From: Alistipes communis
Lineage (GTDB): Bacteria; Bacteroidota; Bacteroidia; Bacteroidales; Rikenellaceae
Length of the DNA: 64,000 nucleotides
Direction: 5' to 3'
Assembly: GCF_006542665.1 (NCBI RefSeq)
Contig: NZ_AP019735.1
Coordinates: 1,612,001 to 1,676,000, forward strand
Shown here: positions 57,955 to 64,000 of the stretch, one piece after another
Position numbering within the stretch: the first letter of the stretch is position 1
How the letters are laid out: every line of letters starts with the position of its first letter
Program-made: the position numbers and the translations under genes
The notes under the pieces: model-generated
What the model was told of the DNA's origin: nothing
The model's input: the letters and a program-made list of their open reading frames with translations, nothing else
Databases searched by the model: none

Positions 57955-58806
57955 ATGAGCCGATATTTGCTATTTTTTGGTTGCGTCCTTCTGGGCGTGC
58001 TTCCCTGCAAGTCGCAGGATGTAATCGTTTTGCATAAGGAGAACAAGCTTACGGGGCGTGTGCTGTGGGAGAAAAGTAAGGGTGACAGCCTGTTCTACCG
58101 CAGTGCGGTGTCGTCGGGCGACTCGCTGCTGCTGTTCGTTCCGCGCCGTCGGGTTGAATATGTCCTGAGCGACGGCGATCGCCGGATGCTTTACCGCGGC
58201 AAAACCCGCGGCTGGCAGCCGTGGCGGGGCCGTACGTTCAACGAGGTACCGCAGCATCGGATGCTCTATGCCGCGTCGTGGAGCACGATTTTCGACGGCT
58301 GGTCGATCGATGCGTCGGCGATGCGGATGATGAATCGCAATAACCGTATCGGTGTGGGGGCGTTTGTCCGGTATTTTTCGACGAATCCGTCCCGTGACGA
58401 CTATGTCAGAATTTCTACATACGATCATCGAGCGGTTGCTTTCGGGCCTCAAACTGAAATCCGAGGGTATAGCCGGCGGTTGAAAACTTTTTTCTATGTC
58501 GATTTTGGATTGGGAGGATGTTATCACCATTTCAAATGGGGCGATGGCTATGATGCCAAGTTGGAATGGCTGGAAACGTATGTCAAGCGGGAAGAGCTCG
58601 AAAACCAGTATCCTACCTCGCGTTGGGCCTATCAATTCAACTATCGTTTGGGTGCTTACGTTCGGTTGACGCGCGGATTGTATGCCGATGTGGCTTTTAC
58701 CGTAATAGGACATATCTTCACGCGAATTCCCCAGAAATACATATCCAGCGACCAGTTTCCCTTCGGGTTTAGCGTCGGTCTGCGCTTCGGACGGGAACGC
58801 AGGTGA
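57955..58806 (+). CDS. Exported probable outer-membrane barrel protein, copy A
   Basis: A 283-residue protein with signal peptide YLLFFGCVLLGVLPCKSQ and conserved N-terminal module VIVLHKENKLTGRVLWE, LFYRSAVSSGDSLLLFVPRRRVEYVLSDG, RGKTRGWQPWRGRTFNEVPQHRM (residues about 20-105). After this the sequence turns into a beta-barrel pattern: VGAFVRYFST, LKTFFYVDFGLGGCYHHF and LGAYVRLTRGLYADVAFTV, ending LRFGRERR as expected for an outer-membrane barrel. It is a tandem paralogue of the next gene. I do not recognise a named family. The 3' part is a little less GC-rich than the 5' part. Confidence 0.75.
   Translation: MSRYLLFFGCVLLGVLPCKSQDVIVLHKENKLTGRVLWEKSKGDSLFYRSAVSSGDSLLLFVPRRRVEYVLSDGDRRMLYRGKTRGWQPWRGRTFNEVPQHRMLYAASWSTIFDGWSIDASAMRMMNRNNRIGVGAFVRYFSTNPSRDDYVRISTYDHRAVAFGPQTEIRGYSRRLKTFFYVDFGLGGCYHHFKWGDGYDAKLEWLETYVKREELENQYPTSRWAYQFNYRLGAYVRLTRGLYADVAFTVIGHIFTRIPQKYISSDQFPFGFSVGLRFGRERR
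58001..58265 (+). repeat. 265-bp conserved block, copy A (pairs with 58887-59151)
   Basis: I count about 15 differences, no gaps (about 94% identity), covering the end of the signal peptide and the N-terminal module. Confidence 0.88.
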
Positions 58807-58840
58807 TTGTCTGTAATGAATCTCAAATCGTTGTTTGTCG

Positions 58841-59713
58841 ATGAATCGATTTTTATTACTATCCGTTTTTACCCTTCTGGGTTTGTTTCCCTGCAAGTCG
58901 CAGGATGTAATCGTTTTGCATAAGGAGAATCCGCTTACGGGGCGTGTGCTTTGGGAGCAGAGCAAGGGCGACAGCCTGTTCTATCGCAGTGCGGTATCGT
59001 CGGGCGACTCGCTGTTGCTGTTCGTTCCGCGCCGTCGGGTGGAATATGTCCTGAGCGACGGCGATCGCCGGATGCTCTACCGCGGTAAAACCCGCGGCTG
59101 GCAGCCGTGGCAGGGCCGTACGTTCAACGAGGTACCGCAGCATCGGATGCTGTACGGCGTGTCGGGCGGCATCATCACCGACGGCTGGTCGGCCGAGGCT
59201 TCGGCGATGCGGTACCTCAATCGGTTCAACTATTTCGGGATAGGAGGTTTCGTCCGTTATACCGAAACGGCTCCCTCTAAACGGAAGGATGCCGAGATGG
59301 TTTATTCGTATCGCAACCGCGCTGTTTCTGTGGGAGTTCAGTTCGAAGTTTGCGGATATATCCGCAGCCTTAAAACATTCTACTATCTCCAAGCGGGAGT
59401 AGGCTGTTCTTATCACGATTTCAGCGATTGGAGCGTAGAGGGGTATGATTACGAGAATCGGTTCGATGACGCACTTTTGGGGACAGCTTTCGATTTGATG
59501 AACTATCCGTCCTCCCAGTGGGCAGCTTCGGTTCATGGCAAAGTCGGGTTGTATACCCGATTGAGCCGGGGGCTTTACGCCGACTTGTCTTTCGGTTGCG
59601 TCTGGCGTTCGTTGGATTATAGGGCGACGGAGGACAAGATCGTTTATAAAGCGTCGGATCTGTATCCTTTCGGTGTCTCGCTCGGACTTCGTTTCGGACG
59701 GGAACGCAGGTGA
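58841..59713 (+). CDS. Exported probable outer-membrane barrel protein, copy B
   Basis: A 290-residue paralogue of the preceding gene, starting at ATG 58841 (MNRFLLLSVFTLLGL) after a 34-base gap; a TTG 6 bases upstream is less likely. The N-terminal module (residues about 20-105) is nearly the same as copy A, then a different barrel follows: FGIGGFVRYTET, LKTFYYLQAGVGCSYHDF and LYTRLSRGLYADLSFGCVW, ending LRFGRERR. Conserved start, variable middle and conserved end suggest surface-exposed loops that vary. Followed by a strong terminator. Confidence 0.75.
   Translation: MNRFLLLSVFTLLGLFPCKSQDVIVLHKENPLTGRVLWEQSKGDSLFYRSAVSSGDSLLLFVPRRRVEYVLSDGDRRMLYRGKTRGWQPWQGRTFNEVPQHRMLYGVSGGIITDGWSAEASAMRYLNRFNYFGIGGFVRYTETAPSKRKDAEMVYSYRNRAVSVGVQFEVCGYIRSLKTFYYLQAGVGCSYHDFSDWSVEGYDYENRFDDALLGTAFDLMNYPSSQWAASVHGKVGLYTRLSRGLYADLSFGCVWRSLDYRATEDKIVYKASDLYPFGVSLGLRFGRERR
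58887..59151 (+). repeat. 265-bp conserved block, copy B (pairs with 58001-58265)
   Basis: Equal length to copy A, 886 bases downstream, beginning at the same point of the signal peptide. Confidence 0.88.
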
Positions 59714-59731
59714 GGCGCATGGGCGGTAAGA

Positions 59732-59764
59732 AAGCTGCTGCAACCTTTTCGGTTGCAGCAGCTT
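59732..59764. terminator. Terminator between convergent genes
   Basis: AAGCTGCTGCAACC (59732-59745), loop TTTTC, GGTTGCAGCAGCTT (59751-59764): a perfect 14-bp stem. Confidence 0.8.
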
Positions 59765-59814
59765 CGGCTTTGATCGGTGCGGTCAATCGGGCGGGTCGGC
59801 TCGATGACAGGGAC

Positions 59815-60078
59815 TTATCTCCCTGCGGAGAGCGTGTCGGCCGTGCCGGAAACCGCTGCCGTATCCGCCGGAATTCCGGCAGCAGTCGTATCCTCAGGGG
59901 CGTTCACGAGGCTGTCGGACGTCGAATCGGGTGCCGCAACGGAGGTCGCGGCGGGTGCCGCGGCCGATCGGCCGGCCCGTCCGATAAACGAAGAATAGGT
60001 GCCGGAACCCAGGATGGCGAAGACAACCACGGCGAGAACGGCTGCCGCGGCCAGCAGTCCGACGATGCGCTTAATCAT
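59815..60078 (-). CDS. Small single-pass membrane protein with Ala/Thr/Ser/Pro-rich tail
   Basis: An 87-residue protein: basic start (MIKR), a single helix IVGLLAAAAVLAVVVFAIL, a short linker GSGTYSSFIGRAGRS and a flexible tail rich in Ala, Thr, Ser, Pro and Asp. It overlaps the stop of the S41 peptidase gene by 8 bases, so it is the last gene of that transcript. GC-rich codon use agrees with coding. No family recognised; a membrane-anchored linker is the most that can be said. Confidence 0.65.
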   Translation of the reverse strand: MIKRIVGLLAAAAVLAVVVFAILGSGTYSSFIGRAGRSAAAPAATSVAAPDSTSDSLVNAPEDTTAAGIPADTAAVSGTADTLSAGR

Positions 60079-61795
60079 GCGGCGCCTCCTCCGCAGGCTC
60101 TTCTTCGGCAGGCTGTTCCTCCGCCGGTTCTCCCTCGGCGACGGCCTCTGCGGCCTTTACCGTCGGAATCGTGGGATGTTCCAATTCTCCGATCGCGCGC
60201 ACGATCACCTCGTCTTCGGGATAGATGCTCAGGAAATAGCCGCTGTCTTCGAGCGAGGTGTTCCGGCCGATGTAGGCTTTGAGCTGCGCCTCCATCAGCT
60301 GCCGCGAGCGGGCGATGTCGCCGTAGCGCGGGGCGACGCCCTTGCGGGCGGCGTAGCGGACGAAGTCGTCGACGAGTCCCCGGTCGGCATCGAGCAGCGC
60401 CCGCAGGTCGGCTGTCGTCCGGACGGCGTTGAGCGCCTTGCGGTGGGCGTCGGCGTATTCGATCGTATAACGGTAGAGAATGTTACGTCCCGATACTTCG
60501 AGGTAATATTTGGTCAGGTCGGTCGTGTCGAGCGGTACGAAGATGTCGGGCATGATGCCGCCGCCGCCGTAGACCACCTTGCCGCCCGGCGTTGTGCGGC
60601 GCAGCGCGTTGTCGAAACGGATCGAATCGGCCGAGAAGAACTCGTTGTGCTGGTAGCGGTTCCAGATGTCGGCGTCGTAGCTCTCGGCGTCGCCCGAGGT
60701 GTAGGGTTTCTGGATCGAGCGCCCCGTGGGGGTGTAGTAGCGGGCGACGGTCAGCCGCAGCGCCGAACCGTCGGCGTAGGGAATCTGCTGTTGGACGAGC
60801 CCCTTGCCGAACGAACGGCGGCCGATGATCGTTCCGCGGTCGTTGTCCTGCAACGCTCCGGCGAGGATTTCGCTCGACGAGGCGCTTCCCTCGTCGACGA
60901 GCACCGCCAGGTCGAGGTCGGCGGCGCTGCCCGTGCCGTCGCTGTATTGTTCGATGCGCTGGTGGTTGCGGTCTTCGGTATAGACGATCAGTTTGTCGGC
61001 GGGCAGGAACTCGTTGGCGATGGCGATCGCCTGGTCGAGGAACCCGCCCGAATTGCCCCGCAGGTCGAGGATCAGTTTGCGCATTCCCTGCGTGCGGAGC
61101 GTCGAGAGCGCTTCGAGCAGTTCGGTGTGCGAGGTGCGGGCGAACTGGTCCAGTTTGACGAAGGCGATGTCGCCGGTGAGCATCAGTGCCGCCGTGAGGC
61201 TGCGGATCGGGATCTTGTCGCGCACGACCGTCACCTCCACCAGTTCGTCGATGCCGCGCCGTTCGAGCCCCAGCCGCACCTCCGAGCCGCGTTTGCCGCG
61301 CAGCCGGCGCATGATCTCGCGCTGGGCGATCTGTTGTCCGGCCACCAGCGAATCGTTGATGCGCACGATGCGGTCGCCCGCCACGACGCCCGCCTTGTCG
61401 CTCGGCCCCGACGGAATGACGTTCAGCACGATCACCGTGTCGGTGGCCATGTTGAATACCACGCCGATGCCGTCGAATTCGCCGTCGAGCGGTTCGTTGA
61501 TTTCGGCCATCTCCGAGGCGGGGATGTAGACCGAGTGGGGGTCGAGTTCCGAAACGATGACGGGCAGCGCCCGTTCGACGAGCGAATCGATGGCCACCGA
61601 GTCGACGTACTGCGTCTCGATGAGCGACAGCGTCTGCGATACCTTGTTCTGAGGCAGCGCCAGCGAGCGCAGGATGCCCTTGATGTCGGATTCGGCCGAC
61701 GACCTCCCCAGAAATTGTCCGAGGAAGATGCCCAGGGCGACTGCCGCTGCCACGACGAGCGGAAGCAAAACGGTGGAACGGGAGTTTTTGTACAT
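60071..61795 (-). CDS. S41-family C-terminal processing peptidase (CtpA/Prc-like)
   Basis: A 574-residue periplasmic serine peptidase. One N-terminal helix (LLPLVVAAAVALGIFLGQFLG), then a PDZ domain near residues 90-190 (FDGIGVVFNM, VLNVIPSGPSDKAGVVAGDRIVRIN), then the S41 core: DLRGNSGGFLDQAIAIANEFL, the catalytic serine in VDEGSASSSEILAGAL and the lysine in GRRSFGKGLVQQQ, followed by VARYYTPTGRSIQKPY. The tail is Glu/Pro/Ala-rich (EEPAEEQPAEEEPAEE). Role: trimming of exported proteins. The upstream gene encodes a DUF3078 protein; no peptidase inhibitor is nearby. Confidence 0.93.
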   Translation of the reverse strand: MYKNSRSTVLLPLVVAAAVALGIFLGQFLGRSSAESDIKGILRSLALPQNKVSQTLSLIETQYVDSVAIDSLVERALPVIVSELDPHSVYIPASEMAEINEPLDGEFDGIGVVFNMATDTVIVLNVIPSGPSDKAGVVAGDRIVRINDSLVAGQQIAQREIMRRLRGKRGSEVRLGLERRGIDELVEVTVVRDKIPIRSLTAALMLTGDIAFVKLDQFARTSHTELLEALSTLRTQGMRKLILDLRGNSGGFLDQAIAIANEFLPADKLIVYTEDRNHQRIEQYSDGTGSAADLDLAVLVDEGSASSSEILAGALQDNDRGTIIGRRSFGKGLVQQQIPYADGSALRLTVARYYTPTGRSIQKPYTSGDAESYDADIWNRYQHNEFFSADSIRFDNALRRTTPGGKVVYGGGGIMPDIFVPLDTTDLTKYYLEVSGRNILYRYTIEYADAHRKALNAVRTTADLRALLDADRGLVDDFVRYAARKGVAPRYGDIARSRQLMEAQLKAYIGRNTSLEDSGYFLSIYPEDEVIVRAIGELEHPTIPTVKAAEAVAEGEPAEEQPAEEEPAEEAPHD

Positions 61796-61807
61796 GATGC
61801 GCGGCGC

Positions 61808-63007
61808 TTATTTCTTGGGTTTGGGTTTGTTCTGGAACGTGTAGCTCAGTCCGACGCTCAGAATGGCCTGGGTCTGTACCGCATAACTTTGGGCGCGGTT
61901 GTAGTAGAGCTGGAAATAGATGCTCGTGGTGAGATATTTCGTCGCCTTGATGTCGAGCGTGTTCTCCCAGCGGACGGTGGGGTGGATCGGCAGCGTCGGT
62001 TTGGTCTCCTGATCCTTCCCGTCGGCCTCCCACTTGTCGTAGGCGGCGATGTAGTCGGAGAATTTCGCAATCTTGTTTTTCTGGCCGAGGTTCGAGATCC
62101 AGCCGTAGAACGAGAAGAAGGTCGTGCGGTAGCGCAGCACGTCGCGGTTGCCGAATTTGCGGTCGAAATCGATCTGGATCGACGAACCGCCTTCGTACTT
62201 CGACGTCTTGTTCGACGGCACGCCGTAGGGTTCGACGTATTTGCGGGTGCCGGCCTCCTTGTTGGCCTCGCTGAAATCGTAGACGAAGTTTTCGCGGATC
62301 TGCTTGCTCTCGACGAATACGGCGCTCAGTGCCACCGGCGACATGTTGATTTTGACCGGGAAGCTCTTGTTGGGGCAGTTGTAGGTCAGACCGACCGACA
62401 GGTCGAGATAGCCCGGTGACATGAAGGTGCTCTTGCGGTGGATCTCCTTCTGCTGCGTGCGGGCCTTGTAGCCGTTGGCGAACTGGGTGCGGAATTTGAG
62501 CATCGCGCCGTAGGACCAGTTTTTCGAGAAGTTGAACGACGGGGCGGTCTGTACCCAGAATTCGTCCTGATTCTTGTACCAGATGCCGACCTCGCCCTCT
62601 TCGCCTTCGGGGACGGCCTTGATGCGGTTGTAGCCGAATTTGGCGCTCGCCTTGGTCTCGATCGAGAATTTGTCCTTGGTGAAGATATGATCCAGAAAGA
62701 AGGTGCCGATCGCGGCGATCGAGTTGTCGCCGCCCGACACTTCGATCCACGGGTCGTTGAACGAGGTGAGCGTTCCCTGCACCGAAGCCGATATTTCGAG
62801 GTAGTTGCGCTCCTTGCGGATAGCGGCCCGTTCGGCACGGTACTTGGCCAGCGAGAAGGCGTCGCGTTCGACCTGCTGCCGGCGGATCGAGTCGGCGAAA
62901 CTGACTTCTCCGGACTGGGGTTCCACGCGGTCTATGGAGATTTGCGCGGCGGCGGACCCCGCGAGCAGGATCGCCGTGGTCAGGAGAAGCGTCGTACACT
63001 TGTTCAT
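61808..63007 (-). CDS. DUF3078 exported beta-barrel-like protein
   Basis: A 399-residue protein with signal peptide TLLLTTAILLAGSAAAQ. The mature sequence matches DUF3078: NYLEISASVQGTLTSFNDPW, WIEVSGGDNSIAAIGTFFLDH, WVQTAPSFNFSKNWSYGAMLKFRTQ, MSPGYLDLSVGLTYN and the C-terminal strand AILSVGLSYTFQN, which ends in an aromatic residue as outer-membrane barrels do. Function unknown. It has a -7-like box on the minus strand at 63026-63033 (TATTTTTG). It is 12 bases upstream of the S41 peptidase gene. Confidence 0.87.
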   Translation of the reverse strand: MNKCTTLLLTTAILLAGSAAAQISIDRVEPQSGEVSFADSIRRQQVERDAFSLAKYRAERAAIRKERNYLEISASVQGTLTSFNDPWIEVSGGDNSIAAIGTFFLDHIFTKDKFSIETKASAKFGYNRIKAVPEGEEGEVGIWYKNQDEFWVQTAPSFNFSKNWSYGAMLKFRTQFANGYKARTQQKEIHRKSTFMSPGYLDLSVGLTYNCPNKSFPVKINMSPVALSAVFVESKQIRENFVYDFSEANKEAGTRKYVEPYGVPSNKTSKYEGGSSIQIDFDRKFGNRDVLRYRTTFFSFYGWISNLGQKNKIAKFSDYIAAYDKWEADGKDQETKPTLPIHPTVRWENTLDIKATKYLTTSIYFQLYYNRAQSYAVQTQAILSVGLSYTFQNKPKPKK

Positions 63008-63025
63008 ACGCGATTTATTTTTTGC

Positions 63026-63063
63026 AAAAATAGGAAATTATTCAGGAAATCCCGTATATTTGT
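63026..63063. promoter_or_regulatory. Divergent -7 boxes for the DUF3078 gene and nfo
   Basis: TATTTTTG on the minus strand (63026-63033) and TATATTTG on the plus strand (63056-63063) both fit TAnnTTTG. The start codons lie 18 and 16 bases away, giving very short leaders. Confidence 0.6.
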
Positions 63064-63079
63064 CGGTAAAAGAGTTGTT

Positions 63080-63928
63080 ATGAAATACTTCGGAGCACAT
63101 GTGAGCGCTGCGGGCGGCGTCGAGAACGCACCCCGCAACGCCCGTGCCATCGGGGCGACGGCATTCGCCCTTTTTACCAAGAATCAGCGGCAGTGGAGCG
63201 CTCCGGCGCTTACGGCGGAGCAGGTCGCGGCCTTCCGCGCCGCCTGCGACGAGTGCGGTTATGCGCCTGCGCAGATTCTGCCCCACGACAGTTACCTGAT
63301 CAATCTGGGCCACCCCGACGACGAAGCGCTCGAAAAGTCGCGCCGCGCCTTCGAGGAGGAGATGGCGCGCTGCGAGGCGCTGGGACTCGACCGGCTCAAC
63401 TTCCATCCGGGCAGCCACCTGCGGCAGATCGTGCCCGAGGAGTCGCTCGACCGGATCGCCGCGTCGATCAACCGTGCGCTCGACCGCACGCACGGTGTCA
63501 CGGCCGTGATCGAGAATACGGCGGGGCAGGGGTCGAACCTCGGTTTTTCGTTCCGTCATCTGGCCTATCTGATCGAGCGCGTGGAGGACAAGTCGCGCGT
63601 GGGCGTCTGCATCGACACCTGCCACGCCTTCGCCGCCGGCTACGATCTCTCGACCCGCGCGGGGTGCGAGGCGACCTTCCGCGAACTGGACGAGGTGGTG
63701 GGGATGAAGTATCTGCGCGGGATGCACCTCAACGATGCGATGAAGGGTGTCGGCAGCCGTGTCGACCGTCACGCGCCGCTGGGCGAAGGGATGCTCGGAC
63801 TCGAATGTTTCCGTTATATCGCCGAGGACAGCCGTTTCGACGGTATTCCGCTCATTCTGGAGACGCCCGACGAGAGCCGCTGGCCGGAGGAGATCGCCCT
63901 GCTGAAAAGTTTCGCGGAGGGCAGGTAG
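63080..63928 (+). CDS. nfo: Deoxyribonuclease IV (endonuclease IV)
   Basis: Nfo cuts DNA next to abasic sites using three zinc ions, in base-excision repair. The 282-residue protein shows the standard start KYFGAHVSAAGGVENAPRNA (HV histidine), then ILPHDSYLINLGHP, LNFHPGSHLRQI, VIENTAGQGSNLG, VGVCIDTCHAFAAGYDL and MHLNDAMKGVGSRVDRHAPLGEGMLG, all zinc-binding and TIM-barrel hallmarks. The ATG at 63080 is correct since the longer frame lies over the divergent gene. It is the last gene in the window and ends before a terminator. Confidence 0.96.
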   Translation: MKYFGAHVSAAGGVENAPRNARAIGATAFALFTKNQRQWSAPALTAEQVAAFRAACDECGYAPAQILPHDSYLINLGHPDDEALEKSRRAFEEEMARCEALGLDRLNFHPGSHLRQIVPEESLDRIAASINRALDRTHGVTAVIENTAGQGSNLGFSFRHLAYLIERVEDKSRVGVCIDTCHAFAAGYDLSTRAGCEATFRELDEVVGMKYLRGMHLNDAMKGVGSRVDRHAPLGEGMLGLECFRYIAEDSRFDGIPLILETPDESRWPEEIALLKSFAEGR

Positions 63929-63960
63929 GAATGCGTCCGTGGCGATCGACCGGATCGAAC

Positions 63961-63992
63961 AAGCGCCGTGAAGCTGACTTCACGGCGCTTTT
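63961..63992 (+). terminator. Terminator of nfo
   Basis: AAGCGCCGTGAAG (63961-63973), loop CTGA, CTTCACGGCGCTT (63978-63990), then TT and A/T-rich sequence. The 13-bp stem is perfect. Confidence 0.9.
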
Positions 63993-64000
63993 ATTCGGTT

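Noticed and set aside
1..64000. CRISPR array, insertion sequence, prophage or toxin-antitoxin pair
   Set aside because: No regularly spaced repeats, transposase, integrase, phage structural genes or recognisable toxin-antitoxin pair were found in any frame.

Overview
The window is GC-rich (mostly around 60%) and comes from a member of the Bacteroidota, most likely order Bacteroidales and probably an Alistipes-like Rikenellaceae. The evidence is: Bacteroidota-type promoters (TTTG, about 19-21 bases, then TAnnTTTG) in front of many genes; family content typical of the phylum (DUF3078, DUF4296 and DUF3467 proteins, an S46 dipeptidyl-peptidase, an EF-G2-type factor, a GT3 glycogen synthase fused to a phosphorylase); and many lipoproteins and outer-membrane barrels. 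The genus is inferred from GC content and gene style and was not tested.

Layout. 1-4.0 kb: the end of a cell-wall cluster (murD, ftsW), an acyltransferase and a convergent YeiH-family transporter. 4.2-7.2 kb: malate dehydrogenase with a strong terminator, then an AT-rich foreign-looking lipoprotein gene and a small membrane protein. 7.2-10.7 kb: minus-strand lipA-lipB-recJ. 11.0-21.5 kb: a long plus-strand run (flippase, small membrane protein, holB, folK, three envelope proteins, rbfA, FtsX-like permease, DUF4296 lipoprotein, amidohydrolase). 21.7-24.2 kb: a fibronectin-like lipoprotein and an 80-residue orphan. 24.4-31.8 kb: a minus-strand run (metallo-hydrolase, FkbM methyltransferase, trmD, lpxB, two related small membrane proteins, FAH-family hydrolase, Maf, S46 peptidase). 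31.8-35.7 kb: a repeat-containing spacer, rpmH, lnt and folC. 35.8-38.8 kb: EF-G2-like factor and a DUF3467 gene with a long leader. 38.9-48.2 kb: a glycogen/alpha-glucan cluster on the minus strand. 48.3-51.6 kb: hemW, a split ThrE exporter and a DUF6064-like protein. 51.7-59.7 kb: uvrD/pcrA, a tandem pair of glycosyltransferases, nth, nrnA and a tandem pair of exported barrel proteins. 59.8-64 kb: a small membrane protein, S41 protease, DUF3078 protein and nfo.

How the genes work together. The alpha-glucan cluster is the clearest module: synthase-phosphorylase fusion, debranching enzyme, GT4 glycosyltransferase and GH57 enzyme together cover polymer building, shortening and branch removal. 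lipA and lipB form the lipoate pathway. lpxB, lnt, the flippase, the acyltransferase and the glycosyltransferases serve the envelope. recJ, holB, uvrD, nth and nfo are DNA replication and repair genes.

The most unusual signals are two. First, a roughly 74-bp palindromic element that carries a full promoter occurs twice in tandem before the flippase and once before nrnA. Second, two unrelated tandem gene pairs within 6 kb have nearly identical 5' parts and abruptly diverged 3' parts, which suggests gene conversion or modular diversification of surface functions. No tRNA, rRNA, CRISPR array, insertion sequence or prophage was recognised.
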